Positions 18,958 to 28,229 of a stretch of 64,000 nucleotides of DNA are shown piece after piece. The stretch comes from Cohnella fermenti (GTDB taxonomy: Bacteria; Bacillota; Bacilli; Paenibacillales; Paenibacillaceae). The stretch lies in assembly GCF_004801405.1 (NCBI RefSeq), contig NZ_SSOB01000008.1:1-64000 (forward strand), given 5' to 3'. How positions within the stretch are numbered: position 1 is the stretch's first letter; every line of letters starts with the position of its first letter. Below the pieces are notes generated by a model that ran no database searches, was not told the origin of the DNA, and saw only the letters and a program-made list of their open reading frames with translations. The translations under genes were made by a program, and so were the position numbers.

Positions 18958-20136
18958 ATGAGCAGCAACGTTAGTTTCGCGAGAACGCGGGAGCAGGAGG
19001 AGCGTCTCCGGCTCATCGGCCAGGCGGCCGACGAGATGAAGGCGGGGGCGCACGAGACGGATCAGGCGAATGGCTTCAGCCATAAGCATATCGAATTGCT
19101 GAGGAGGATCGGTTATCCCGGCTGGACGGTTCCGAAGGAGTACGGGGGCGAGGAGATCGGCCTGTACGAGTTCTTGCTCTATCAGGAGCGGCTTGCGCAG
19201 GGCGATCCCGCCATCGCGCTCGGGATGGGCTGGCACCTTAGCGTCGTGTTCGAGCTGGCGGTTCGGCGCCCGTGGACGGAAGCGGCGCTGGCGCAACTGT
19301 TCCGCTCGGCCGTGGCCGGGGGCTTGACGAACCGGGCGAACTCGGAGAAGGCGACGGGCAGCCCGTCCCGCGGCGGCCAGTATCAGACGACGGCGAGACG
19401 GACGGCCAGCGGAAGCTACGTGCTGAACGGGCGCAAGACGTTCACGACGCTGTCGCCCGAGCTCGATACGGCGATCGTCGGCGTGACGATGGAGGAGGAA
19501 GGGGGTCACGCGGACTTCGTAATCCCGCTGTCGACTCCCGGCGTGACGGTCGATCCGACCTGGAATATGATGGGGATGCGCGGGACGGGGAGCCATGACC
19601 TCGTGCTCGACGGCGTGGAGCTGCCGGCGGAAGCGCTTGTCTTCCGGGCAACGCAGAAGAGCGGGCCGACGGTGAACCCGTACCTGCTGCACATTCCCGC
19701 GTGCTACCTGGGAATCGCTCTTGCGGCGAGAGAGGAAGCGCTGGCCTTCGCCGCGAGCTACCAGCCGAATACGCTCGACCGCCCGATCCTGTACGCGCCC
19801 AACATCGGCCAGCAGCTCTCCGGGATCGAGCTGGAATTGTCGGCGGCGCGGCACTATATGTACGCGGCGGCGGCTCGCTTCGAGGAATCGGACGGCGATC
19901 CGGGCTACTGGCAGGCGGAGCTGGGGGCGGTCAAGGTGTTCGCGGTTCAGACGGCGCTGTCCGTGGTGGACAAGGCTCTCCGGATCGCCGGGGCCCACGG
20001 CTTGGCGCAGTCCCATCCGCTGGGCCGGCTCTACCGCGATGTGAGGTTCGGGCTGTCCAATCCTCCGATGGAAGACAGCGTGATGCGCCTTCTCCATCAG
20101 AGAGCGATCCTGGAGGTTGAGCGGCAGGCGGACTAG
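18958..20136 (+). CDS. Acyl-CoA dehydrogenase family protein
   Basis: A 392-residue flavoenzyme of the acyl-CoA dehydrogenase fold: helical N-terminal domain (GWTVPKEYGG, DPAIALGMGWH), a central beta domain (LNGRKTFTTLSPELD, GMRGTGSHDLVLDGV, an FAD-contact motif) and a C-terminal helical domain (ALRIAGAHGLAQSHPLGRLYRDVR). The canonical glutamate base is not obvious, so it may act in an acyl-CoA-like or sulfur/nitro-compound reaction rather than true beta-oxidation. GAGGAGGG stands 7-8 nt before the ATG. It has no clear operon partner; the next gene is convergent. Confidence 0.85.
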   Translation: MSSNVSFARTREQEERLRLIGQAADEMKAGAHETDQANGFSHKHIELLRRIGYPGWTVPKEYGGEEIGLYEFLLYQERLAQGDPAIALGMGWHLSVVFELAVRRPWTEAALAQLFRSAVAGGLTNRANSEKATGSPSRGGQYQTTARRTASGSYVLNGRKTFTTLSPELDTAIVGVTMEEEGGHADFVIPLSTPGVTVDPTWNMMGMRGTGSHDLVLDGVELPAEALVFRATQKSGPTVNPYLLHIPACYLGIALAAREEALAFAASYQPNTLDRPILYAPNIGQQLSGIELELSAARHYMYAAAARFEESDGDPGYWQAELGAVKVFAVQTALSVVDKALRIAGAHGLAQSHPLGRLYRDVRFGLSNPPMEDSVMRLLHQRAILEVERQAD

Positions 20137-20148
20137 GCGCTTCGCCGC

Positions 20149-21747
20149 CTACTTGATCCGGAACGTCCGGGGCCCGATCCGCTTCACGAGAACGAGTGCG
20201 GCAACGAGATACAGCGGCGTCAGGATCAGGGCGGCGGCGAAGAAGATGGAGGCCGGGGCCTCGATCCAGATGCTGGCGCCGCAGAACATCGAGACGAGCG
20301 CGTTCAAGACGTGGAACATCGGGTTCTTCGAATTCCATTCGACGCTATACGGTTGGAAAATATAATACATAAACAGGTGGTGCACCGAGAAGAGGACGGA
20401 CAGCGACAGCGCGTAGACCCATAGCATGACGAGATCCCCGCCTAACGGGGCGCCGATCGCAACGGCCACAATCGTTAACGCGGCGGCGATGGCGGCGGCG
20501 ACAATCAGGTTGAGACCGACGATCCGTCTCAGGCGGATTCGGAAGTGCCGATTGGCCGCGTTGCGATAGAAGCCGTATCTCAATAAACTCAGGTCGCAAT
20601 TGTAGAACATCGCCTTGCACACTCTCTCTCCTATGGAGAGGAAGAAGAGCGCCAGAGGCAGATAAGGGAAGATAACCGACAGCTCCGGTTCGGCGATCGA
20701 CTCGCGCTTCAGCAGCGCGAAGAGCGTTCCAACGAAGGCGATGCCGCCGATGATCGCAAGCCTCCTGTACAACGGCTGAGCGATCAGTTTGCGATGCCGA
20801 GCGAAGAAGAGGGAATTTAAGTACGCGTACCCTTCTTGTCCCCGTGCCGGCTCATCAGTCAGATTTTCCCCCGTATAGTCTCCTGTCGCCTTCTTCACGT
20901 CGGCCTTCTGCGCGTCCGCGAACACCTGGCCGAGATTCAGCAGCGGGTCGTCTCTCTTCGTCGCGGCTTCGACCGCTCTCGCGTAATCGGGGTAACGGGC
21001 CAGCCGGACGGCTGCGAAGCTTCCCCATAACGATACCGTTAACGCCAAGGGACCATTGACCAGCAGCTCCACCCGATACGGCACCGTCTCCAGGAGGAGA
21101 GGAGCGTACGCCGCAGCATAGCCGATGCCGATCGTCAGCCAGACAATGGCGTTGTTCTTGATCAGCACCATGCCTGTCTTCTCGAACAGTCTCAGATGCT
21201 GATACTCGATCAGCACTCTCCACAAGGTGGCCGTCGCCGCCAGCAGAACGCCTTGAAGCGCGGAGCCTCCGAGGATCTTGATGAAGAATAGCAGCGCCGG
21301 GACGAATTGGACGAAGAACAGGACGTACCGATAGCCGAGAGAGGCCTTCATGTACCGGGCGGCCGCCACCCTCATCAGCTTCACCGCGATATACTTCTCC
21401 CTCTTCGTCTCCAGAACAACCGCAGAGGTGACGCCCGCCACGACGAAGCTGAGCAAGAGGAACAGATGGAAGAATAGCCGAAGCCGGTCCTCCTCCGGAA
21501 GATCCCCGCCCAGCGCTCCGATCGGCAAGTAGAAGAGCAGACCCAGGTAGGCGAACTTGGCAGCGAATCCCCACAGGAGGCTGACGATGCGCACGATGAC
21601 GTACATGAAGCGCTTGAGCTTCAGGTTGGAATAGGCGGTGTCGGGCAGAAGGCGGCCGATGAAGGGCACCTTGCGAAAATAATAAAAGAACCGATTGGCG
21701 GTCGTCGACGTCCGGATGGAGAGCAGCGTATTAAGCGTTCCCGTCAT
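20149..21747 (-). CDS. ABC exporter membrane subunit (EcsB-like architecture)
   Basis: A 532-residue membrane protein with about ten to twelve hydrophobic segments and a long internal cytosolic loop (residues about 250-320). It lies directly downstream of an ABC ATPase gene on the same strand, which makes it the exporter's membrane half. Sequence does not match classic ABC-2 permeases closely; the layout (ATPase plus one very large polytopic protein) resembles EcsAB/bacteriocin exporter pairs. Two ATGs are close together; AAGGA is well spaced only for the second (21747). Substrate unknown. Confidence 0.7.
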   Translation of the reverse strand: MTGTLNTLLSIRTSTTANRFFYYFRKVPFIGRLLPDTAYSNLKLKRFMYVIVRIVSLLWGFAAKFAYLGLLFYLPIGALGGDLPEEDRLRLFFHLFLLLSFVVAGVTSAVVLETKREKYIAVKLMRVAAARYMKASLGYRYVLFFVQFVPALLFFIKILGGSALQGVLLAATATLWRVLIEYQHLRLFEKTGMVLIKNNAIVWLTIGIGYAAAYAPLLLETVPYRVELLVNGPLALTVSLWGSFAAVRLARYPDYARAVEAATKRDDPLLNLGQVFADAQKADVKKATGDYTGENLTDEPARGQEGYAYLNSLFFARHRKLIAQPLYRRLAIIGGIAFVGTLFALLKRESIAEPELSVIFPYLPLALFFLSIGERVCKAMFYNCDLSLLRYGFYRNAANRHFRIRLRRIVGLNLIVAAAIAAALTIVAVAIGAPLGGDLVMLWVYALSLSVLFSVHHLFMYYIFQPYSVEWNSKNPMFHVLNALVSMFCGASIWIEAPASIFFAAALILTPLYLVAALVLVKRIGPRTFRIK

Positions 21748-21773
21748 GGTTCTCATTCCTTATCTCTCATCTC

Positions 21774-22481
21774 TCATCCCTCATCCTTCAGCAGCTCGAT
21801 GACGCTCGCCTCGAACTCCGGACTATGCAGCAGCTCGGACGGCACGGAGGACAGCGCCCCGTTGTTCAAGACGACCAGTTCGTCGCACAGATCGGTAGCC
21901 AGTTGCAGAATGTGGGTCGAGAAGATCAGAATATGATCCGTCTTCATCTCCCGGAGCAGATTCTTCATCTCCAGCGCCACGATGACGTCGAAGGAAGTCA
22001 GCGGCTCGTCCAGCAGAATGACCGGCGGCTTCGTCAGAAGGAACAGCAGCATCTGAAGCTTGTTCTTCATGCCGTGAGAGTATCCCTTGATCAGCCGGTG
22101 GCGGTCTTCCTTCGCGATGCTCATCAGATCGAAATAATCGTCCGGCGTCCGGCCCGGTTCGAGCTTGTCCTTGTTGATGTCCATGAAGAACTTCACGAAC
22201 TCGTAGCCGGTCAGGAACTCGGGCAGAATCGGAAGCGAATAGACGTACCCGACGTCCTGCTCCCGCAGCTCCCTCGCCGTGTCGTTCTCCTCGAGCAGCG
22301 CCCGGCCGCCATCCATCTTCGTTTCTCCGCTTAGGCAGTTGAACAGCGTTGTTTTGCCGGCGCCGTTGCGCCCGAGCAGACCGTAAATCTTCCCTTGTTG
22401 GAAAATAAATTCCGCTCCCTGGAGCACCTTCTTGTTGTCGAATGTCTTCACGATATGGTCAAGGACCAGTTGCAATCGCAT
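21774..22481 (-). CDS. ABC transporter ATP-binding protein
   Basis: A 235-residue nucleotide-binding domain with Walker A GRNGAGKTT (about 38-46), an unusual signature GYSHGMKNK in place of LSGGQ, Walker B VILLDEPLTS and a switch His in FSTHIL. Degenerate SHGM signatures are common in exporters of the EcsA/bacitracin-type clade. It precedes the large membrane protein by 26 bp. The ATG at 22481 is too close to CGGAGGGA; the TTG two codons later (22475) is better spaced and may be the true start. Confidence 0.85.
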   Translation of the reverse strand: MRLQLVLDHIVKTFDNKKVLQGAEFIFQQGKIYGLLGRNGAGKTTLFNCLSGETKMDGGRALLEENDTARELREQDVGYVYSLPILPEFLTGYEFVKFFMDINKDKLEPGRTPDDYFDLMSIAKEDRHRLIKGYSHGMKNKLQMLLFLLTKPPVILLDEPLTSFDVIVALEMKNLLREMKTDHILIFSTHILQLATDLCDELVVLNNGALSSVPSELLHSPEFEASVIELLKDEG

Positions 22482-22552
22482 TCCCTCCGTTCTCCCGGTT
22501 AAGCCGCAAATCGGGCAGTTCTATCTATTTACGGGAGAAAGGGGGCGTGGTC

Positions 22553-23722
22553 TCAGCAAAGGCCGGGACACTCCCTCGACAGCACGACGACCCTGCCGGT
22601 AATGATGCCGTTGTCGTCTCTGTGGAACAGCACGGCCTTGTAGCTCTCGTCGTCCCCGCTGATAGGGAAATAATCCGAATAGCCGACTTGATCCTTCTTG
22701 AACAATTGATCGATAGGCCGCGATACGTTCCAACCGTTATACGAATACTCGATATCGCCCGATTCGTCATAGCTTACTTCTTGAACGGATTCGGCGATCG
22801 TCTCGCCGATCAACTCTCCGGCGCGAACTTGGGCCCGCAATCGTTCAATCCATTGCACCCAGTCTTCCTCCTGCTCCTCCTGCTCCTCTTGCTCGGCAGA
22901 GTCCGAAGTCGGGTTCGACAGCGCTTCTACGTAAGCATCCGCTTTGGCCGGGTCCGCCTTGGCTGCATCGAGAGGGAGATCGAATAGCACCGAGGCACCG
23001 GGATAGTCTTCTCTGGCATGGATCTCGCCCGTCGCTTCGTCATAGCGGAACGCATCGTTGCTATAGAACGGACTGCCGCTGCTGATCGCCAAGTACACTC
23101 CTCGATCCGCAAAAATCTCCACCTCATCCAATGAGATGATTCTGTACATGACCCCGTCTATGACGTCTTCGCTGAATCCACCATTCATTGAGGCAATGTT
23201 CACTTGCCACGGCTTCAAACCTTTGACCAACGGCGAGACGAAGAAGGGGACCTTGCCGAATTCGGGGTCCGGGACGTCCGGCATTGGCTGGCCATCTCGT
23301 CTGGCAATGGAGACGACCGCATAGGTTCGGTTAGGATAGACGTCCTCACTGGAATGGCGGGATATGCTAAGGTCGACTCCGGATACGATGCCAAGCAACG
23401 TAAACCGATAATCTCCGGAGTCCTTGGCAGCATTGATCCGAATGGCCTCTTCGCTCTCGAACGCTTCCGCCAATTGCGGGTCACCCAGGTGCTCGGCAAC
23501 CTGCTTGGCAGTGAATAACTGAGTCGCCGCGTACGCGGATGCTCCTGCTATCAGCACGAATATGGCAACGAATAACCCAATGAATAATCTCTTCTTGTAG
23601 TTGGTTCTCATTCGGCTCCGCTCCGTTATTTGATGGATGATGCTCTGATTCAACGGCTCCTCAGGCTCCGCCGCAGAAGCCAGAGATTGTCTGAGCATAC
23701 GCTCCAAATCCGCATCCTTCAT
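22553..23722 (-). CDS. Anti-sigma factor-like membrane protein (DUF4179 type)
   Basis: A 389-residue bitopic protein: cytosolic N-terminus of about 45 residues, one membrane segment (about 46-68) and a large external domain with a DUF4179-like first half (VYPNRTYAVVSIARRDG) and a Glu/Gln tract encoded by a GAG/CAG-rich repeat near residues 280-290. The ATG overlaps the stop of the sigma gene (ATGA), so both are translated in a fixed ratio, as expected for a sigma/anti-sigma pair. The N-terminal segment would bind the sigma factor until an envelope signal is sensed. It lacks the zinc-binding HxxxCxxC motif. Confidence 0.72.
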   Translation of the reverse strand: MKDADLERMLRQSLASAAEPEEPLNQSIIHQITERSRMRTNYKKRLFIGLFVAIFVLIAGASAYAATQLFTAKQVAEHLGDPQLAEAFESEEAIRINAAKDSGDYRFTLLGIVSGVDLSISRHSSEDVYPNRTYAVVSIARRDGQPMPDVPDPEFGKVPFFVSPLVKGLKPWQVNIASMNGGFSEDVIDGVMYRIISLDEVEIFADRGVYLAISSGSPFYSNDAFRYDEATGEIHAREDYPGASVLFDLPLDAAKADPAKADAYVEALSNPTSDSAEQEEQEEQEEDWVQWIERLRAQVRAGELIGETIAESVQEVSYDESGDIEYSYNGWNVSRPIDQLFKKDQVGYSDYFPISGDDESYKAVLFHRDDNGIITGRVVVLSRECPGLC

Positions 23723-24249
23723 GGGGATTCAACCTCCAATGCTTGTCTCATTAGCTTGCGCGCCGTATGAAGCCTGCTCTTCACCGTACCTGCCGGAATT
23801 CCAAGCGCCGAAGCAATCTCTTCGACGGCCATATCCGCCGTGTAGTACAGGTAAAGGGGGAGCTTTAGCTTATCGCCTAGACGATTGGCGGCGTCCTGAA
23901 CCATGCTGCGAAGCTCGAGCGACAGCACGGCGTCCTCCGGCGTTGCTTCGCTTGCGAGCGAATCGAACGTGCCGGCGCCAGTTGCTGCATCAAGCTCCGA
24001 CGTAGGAACAATCCGTTGCCTCCAGGCGAACTTGCGACGATGATTCCTATTCAGCCGGATGGCGATCGATAGGAGATAAGCTTTAGGATTGCGGGACGCG
24101 TCCATCTTGTGTCGGAGCTCCACGGCCTTAAGAAAGGTTTCTTGATATAAATCGTCAGTATCTGCTTTGTTCCCCGTCAGTCGGTAGCAGAAAGCATAAA
24201 TCGACTTGCCGTGTTGCCTCACGAGCTCGATCAACTCATCGGGTTCCAA
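23719..24249 (-). CDS. ECF-type RNA polymerase sigma factor
   Basis: A 176-residue sigma factor with region 2 (DTDDLYQETFLKAVE, NPKAYLLSIAIRLNRNHRR) and region 4 (MAVEEIASALGIPAGTVKSR, a helix-turn-helix). It lacks region 3, as usual for ECF factors. The start was moved to TTG 24249 because AAGGAG lies 8 nt upstream there; ATGs at 24294 and 24276 have no such site. The gene overlaps the anti-sigma gene by 4 bp. Targets unknown; autoregulation is usual in this family. Confidence 0.88.
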   Translation of the reverse strand: MEPDELIELVRQHGKSIYAFCYRLTGNKADTDDLYQETFLKAVELRHKMDASRNPKAYLLSIAIRLNRNHRRKFAWRQRIVPTSELDAATGAGTFDSLASEATPEDAVLSLELRSMVQDAANRLGDKLKLPLYLYYTADMAVEEIASALGIPAGTVKSRLHTARKLMRQALEVESP

Positions 24250-24423
24250 GCGACTTGCTCCTTCCTGAATGGCCATTCTCTTAAATATTGTCATAACGGC
24301 GGGCTTGGTTCATTTCTTTTTTTGGGGGATTGGGGGGTGAGGGGAATCGAATGAGCATCGAGCATTATACGACTCTGGCGAATACGGCGAAGTCCGCTTG
24401 TCAGCAATTCGTTGCAGTAGGAC

Positions 24424-24472
24424 AAAAAAAGAATGCCTTTAATCCGCGCATCCTGCGGGTTAAAGGCATTCT
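24424..24472 (-). terminator. Rho-independent terminator of the tRNA gene
   Basis: On the minus strand a 12-bp stem (GAATGCCTTTAA paired with TTAAAGGCATTC, arms at 24460-24471 and 24431-24442) is followed by seven T residues, 30 nt after the tRNA. Confidence 0.85.
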
Positions 24473-24497
24473 TATATAAATATCGAACTGTAAGTGC

Positions 24498-24578
<81 letters not shown>

Positions 24579-24663
24579 ATAGAATAACAAAGCATATTGA
24601 ACTTTAACGTTCCCAGAAGACATATATTACAGCAGTTTGAGTTAATATGCAACCCCAAAATAA

Positions 24664-24819
24664 TCTTTATGGCGAGATCAACACGGTGTGAACGATTCTT
24701 GGGTTCGCTCCGCGCATAGGGCCAACTTCTTGTTCCGCAACCGGTTCATCAACAACAAGCCGGGCAATATCCAAGACGAAGGCGAGAACAACCCCGTCAT
24801 CTCGAACAAAAACGGCTAA
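24664..24819 (+). pseudogene. Orphan 3' gene fragment, perhaps of a beta-helix protein
   Basis: A frame without a plausible start reads WRDQHGVNDSWVRSAHRANF then LFRNRFINNKPGNIQDEGEN and stops. The Asn-rich rung-like pattern (FRNRFINNKPGNI) suggests the end of a right-handed beta-helix or similar secreted protein. It sits alone between the tRNA gene and the GntR gene and is probably the remnant of a deletion next to the tRNA. The rest of the 345-bp gap shows nothing else. Confidence 0.4.
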
Positions 24820-24923
24820 AGCTGACTAGACCGGAAGTAGTCATTAGAGGGCCTTGGCAATTTGCGTTGTCGGCGGTATATTGAATCTAATCAAGCTTAC
24901 CTGAAGGGAATAGGGAGTAACGG

Positions 24924-25577
24924 ATGGATAAATTTTCTTTCTCTTCGATCTTGGACGGGAAGTCCCAATCGTTGCCGGAGCAGATCGCAAGCCACATCAT
25001 GAGGAAAATATTCAAAGGCGAGCTGACGCAAGGAACCCGGCTGATCGAATCGGATATAGCGGAAGAGTTGAACGTCAGCAACATTCCCGTTCGGGAGTCC
25101 TTTTATCTGTTGCAGAATACCGGTGTCGTGGAACGGCTGCCCAGAAGGGGCGTGCGCGTGAAGTCCTTCTCCCAGCAGGAGATGGACGACTACACGGAAG
25201 CGTTGGTTCGCTTGTCCGAGCTCGCGATCGATTATTCGGAGCCGAAGTGGGATGAAGAGAAGCGCGATCGGCTGCGGAAGTATCTGGTCGAGGCAGAGCG
25301 GTCACTTTCGCAAAATGACATTCTGGAGTATGTGGTCAACGTGCATCGGTTATGCGGGCATATCTTCCAAGTGGCCGAGAATATCGCCTTTATGAGAATT
25401 TACTCGGACATCACGTTTATTACGAACGCCTACTCTCAGTTGAAGTGGAGTGACGTCGAGAAGACGCGAAGCCGCTATGCTTACCTCGAACAGATGGTCC
25501 AAGCCATTCTTCGTTCGGACTTTGCCCAAGCGAAGGAAGCCTTCGAGATTTTAATCCGGCAATCCTTGAATCTATAA
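24924..25577 (+). CDS. GntR-family regulator, FadR/FCD subfamily
   Basis: A 217-residue repressor-type protein: N-terminal winged helix (SLPEQIASHIMRKIFKGELT, LIESDIAEELNVSNIPVRES) and an all-helical C-terminal FCD ligand domain (about 95-215) with spaced His/Asp residues (NVHRLCGHIFQ) that usually hold a metal and a small carboxylate. The neighbouring convergent SDR gene has a perfect AT-rich inverted repeat in its promoter and is the obvious target. A terminator separates the two genes. Confidence 0.85.
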   Translation: MDKFSFSSILDGKSQSLPEQIASHIMRKIFKGELTQGTRLIESDIAEELNVSNIPVRESFYLLQNTGVVERLPRRGVRVKSFSQQEMDDYTEALVRLSELAIDYSEPKWDEEKRDRLRKYLVEAERSLSQNDILEYVVNVHRLCGHIFQVAENIAFMRIYSDITFITNAYSQLKWSDVEKTRSRYAYLEQMVQAILRSDFAQAKEAFEILIRQSLNL

Positions 25578-25580
25578 ACA

Positions 25581-25617
25581 ACAAGAGACAGCCCCCTCGC
25601 GGGAAGCTGTCTCTTGT
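25581..25617. terminator. Bidirectional terminator
   Basis: ACAAGAGACAGC (25581) pairs perfectly with GCTGTCTCTTGT (25606-25617) between two convergent genes; A- and T-rich flanks allow use in both directions. Confidence 0.8.
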
Positions 25618-25638
25618 GCTATTGCGAATGCATTTCTC

Positions 25639-26409
25639 TTAGTTGGCCATAACTCCGCCATCCACGGGCAATTCGGTGCCGGTGATGAATTTGGACTCGT
25701 CCGAGGCCAGGAAGAGCGCGGCATAGGCGATATCGATCGGATCGCCGAAGTGGCCCATCGGCGTTTTGCCCAGATAGTATTGCTTGGCTGCCTTCGCTTG
25801 CTCGTCTTCTGTCTCCAGGAAAGCCGACATCGGAGTGCGGATTTGGCCCGGGCAGATGACGTTGGAGCGCACGTTATCCTTGCCGTAGTCGACTGCGATG
25901 TTGCGGGACATGCCGATCAGGCCCGCCTTCGCGGCGCCGTAGCCGGTGCCGCCTTGGCCGCCGATCAGGGCGCCGATGGAAGAGACGGTGACGATGGAAC
26001 CGCCGCCGTCCTTGATCATCTCGGGAATGGCGTATTTGCATCCCAAGAACGCGCCTTTAAGATTGATGGCCATGACCTTGTCCCACTCGTCGGGATCATG
26101 GTCGACCGCCTTGAAGGTGAACGGACCGACGATTCCTGCCGTATTCACCAGGACATTCAATTTGCCGAAGGTGTCGACCGCCGTTTGGATGGCGCTAATC
26201 CACTCTTCGGAGGAAGAAATATTTAATTTAACCGCGATGGCGTCTCCGCCGTTAGCCTTGATCTCATCCACGACAGCTTGAAGACCTGCAACGTTCATGT
26301 CCGCGCCGACGACTTTCGCGCCTTCCTTAGCGAACAGGCGGGCCTGCTCGGCTCCCATTCCGCTGCCTGCACCCGTAATAATGGCTACCTTGCCCGTAAG
26401 TCTTCCCAT
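25639..26409 (-). CDS. SDR-family dehydrogenase under GntR-type control
   Basis: A 256-residue classical short-chain dehydrogenase. TGAGSGMG binds the dinucleotide, NTAG(I) is the NAG motif, the catalytic Ser lies in TVSSIGAL and the YxxxK pair in GYGAAKAGL; GTELPVDGGVMAN closes the fold. Such enzymes of this size oxidise sugars, polyols or hydroxy acids. Start chosen at 26409 (MGRLTGKVAI) because GGAGG is 7 nt upstream; the extra 24 codons upstream lie in the operator region. The promoter contains a 19-bp inverted repeat. Confidence 0.88.
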   Translation of the reverse strand: MGRLTGKVAIITGAGSGMGAEQARLFAKEGAKVVGADMNVAGLQAVVDEIKANGGDAIAVKLNISSSEEWISAIQTAVDTFGKLNVLVNTAGIVGPFTFKAVDHDPDEWDKVMAINLKGAFLGCKYAIPEMIKDGGGSIVTVSSIGALIGGQGGTGYGAAKAGLIGMSRNIAVDYGKDNVRSNVICPGQIRTPMSAFLETEDEQAKAAKQYYLGKTPMGHFGDPIDIAYAALFLASDESKFITGTELPVDGGVMAN

Positions 26410-26448
26410 GATGACGCCTCCATAAGTTTGATAAGAATCGCCAACAAT

Positions 26449-26498
26449 ATTATATATAATATATAATTTCGTCACAGACATTATATATTATATATAAT
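26449..26498 (-). promoter_or_regulatory. Perfect 19-bp inverted-repeat operator upstream of the SDR gene
   Basis: ATTATATATAATATATAAT (26449-26467) and its exact reverse complement (26480-26498) flank the 12-nt spacer TTCGTCACAGAC. Each arm is itself nearly palindromic. It lies 40-90 bp upstream of the SDR start and is a good candidate binding site for the adjacent GntR/FCD regulator. Confidence 0.7.
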
Positions 26499-26604
26499 TT
26501 AATGTCCATCGGGCGAACGCCGGGAATCCTCTCGACCAAGGAACAATCTCCAAACCAACCATGCTATAATCACCCTAGAAGCTGCACCCAGAAAGGTGAT
26601 CGCC

Positions 26605-28179
26605 ATGAGCGTAATACGTCTAGAGAACGTCACGAAGAAGTACGAAGACTCGATGATCTTCCGCGATATTTATTTCCGAGTAATGCAAGGAGAGCGGATC
26701 GGTCTCATCGGCCGGAACGGCGCCGGCAAGTCGACGGTGTTTAAGCTCATCCTGGGCAAGGAAGAGCCGACATCGGGCAAGGTAGAGGTAGATCCGCAGG
26801 CGAGAATCGGCTACTTCTCGCAGTTCTCGGAGCTCAGCGGGAGCTTGTCCGTTCAGCAGGAGCTGGAAGCTTGCTTCGAGCAGGTGGCTCTTATCGAACG
26901 GGAGCTGCAGGAGGTCGGGGACAAGCTCGGTGTCGTCACCGACGATAACGAGATGGACAGGCTGCTCGCCAGGCAGGCGGAGCTGTTCGAGCAGATGGAG
27001 CATCTTGATGGCTGGAACGTGTCCGTCGAGATCGATACGGTGCTGACGAAGCTCGGGTTCAACGACCGATCGCGGCATCAGCCGATCGACGAGTTGTCCG
27101 GAGGATGGCGCAACCGCGCGGCGCTGGCGAAGATGCTCATCGAGCTCCCCGATGTCGTACTGCTCGACGAACCGACGAATTACTTGGACATAGAAGGCAT
27201 CGCATGGCTGGAGCAATGGCTGTTCCGGTTCAAGGGCGCCATGATTCTGGTGTCCCATGACCGGCAATTCATTGACAAGGTCGTCACTCGCACCATCGAG
27301 ATCGAGAACTATCATTTTCAGGAATATGAAGGCAACTACACCGATTACGTCCGCAAGAAGAAAATGCGCAAGAAGGAGCTCGACCGCCAGTTTGAGTGGG
27401 AGGAGGAGCTGCTTCTTATGGAATCCGAGGCGATCGACGAGCGCGCGAATCGCAAGTCGGGCTCCAAGGACCGTCTCTCGCGCAAGCTGGCGGACAACAA
27501 GAAGCGGGTCGAGCCGCATCCCGTCAACGTGCTGATTACCGATATTTACGAGAGGCTGCGCTTCCCGGACAAGCTGTGCGAGGCGAAGAAGATCGGGCAG
27601 ACCTACGAGGGGCGGCAGATCTTCAAGAACGTCAGCTTCGATATTCAGAAGGAAGATCGGTTGGTTATCTCGGGGCCGAACGGAAGCGGGAAGTCTACGC
27701 TCATCAAGGCGCTTACCGGGCAGGAGAAGCCGGAGTCCGGAGAGGTCATCTGGGAGAAGGGCGTCAGCTACGCCTACTTCAACCGGATGTGGGAGGAGCT
27801 TGATCCCAAGGATACCGTCAGCCACGCGGTGAATACGTACGGACTGGGGCTGGACGCCCCGCGCAAAAAGGTGAATAAGTTCTTGGCCATGCTGCAATTC
27901 TCGGAGGCGGACCTGAGCAAAGTGATCGGCAATCTGTCGGGCGGGCAGAAGGCCCGGGTGGCGCTGGCCAAGTGTCTCCTCTCGGGCGCCGCCGTTATCA
28001 TCCTGGACGAGCCGACCAACCATCTGGACCTCACGAGCATTCAGGTGATGGAGCAGGCTCTGATTCATTTTCCCGGTGCCGTCATTACGGTAAGCCACGA
28101 TCGCTTCTTCATCGACAAGATCGGGACGAAGATGCTGGTCTTCGATCCGGCAACGGGAGTGACCGAGCGGAGTTTGTAG
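26605..28179 (+). CDS. ABC-F family ATPase (ribosome-associated)
   Basis: A 524-residue soluble protein with two ABC domains: Walker A GRNGAGKST and GPNGSGKST, signatures LSGGWRNRAA and LSGGQKARVA, Walker B VVLLDEPTN and VIILDEPTN. Between them lies a helical P-site-tRNA interaction linker (about residues 235-310, rich in Lys/Arg/Glu: RKKKMRKKELDRQFEWEEE). No membrane segments. ABC-F proteins of this type bind the ribosomal E site and act in translation rescue or antibiotic protection; which of these applies here cannot be told. AAAGGTGA lies 6 nt before the ATG at 26605. Confidence 0.92.
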   Translation: MSVIRLENVTKKYEDSMIFRDIYFRVMQGERIGLIGRNGAGKSTVFKLILGKEEPTSGKVEVDPQARIGYFSQFSELSGSLSVQQELEACFEQVALIERELQEVGDKLGVVTDDNEMDRLLARQAELFEQMEHLDGWNVSVEIDTVLTKLGFNDRSRHQPIDELSGGWRNRAALAKMLIELPDVVLLDEPTNYLDIEGIAWLEQWLFRFKGAMILVSHDRQFIDKVVTRTIEIENYHFQEYEGNYTDYVRKKKMRKKELDRQFEWEEELLLMESEAIDERANRKSGSKDRLSRKLADNKKRVEPHPVNVLITDIYERLRFPDKLCEAKKIGQTYEGRQIFKNVSFDIQKEDRLVISGPNGSGKSTLIKALTGQEKPESGEVIWEKGVSYAYFNRMWEELDPKDTVSHAVNTYGLGLDAPRKKVNKFLAMLQFSEADLSKVIGNLSGGQKARVALAKCLLSGAAVIILDEPTNHLDLTSIQVMEQALIHFPGAVITVSHDRFFIDKIGTKMLVFDPATGVTERSL

Positions 28180-28229
28180 GGGCGCCAAGGAGGCGCATGG
28201 TAAAAAATATATCTTGAACTTGCGTCAAG

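Noticed and set aside
24351-24479. 42-codon open frame starting MSIEHYTTLA
   Set aside because: Its last third is the terminator hairpin of the tRNA gene and no homologue comes to mind; could be a remnant but support is too thin.
26620-28188. 522-codon open frame antisense to the ABC-F gene
   Set aside because: It mirrors the codon structure of a clearly functional ABC-F gene, has no family motif and no ribosome site; a GC-rich shadow frame.
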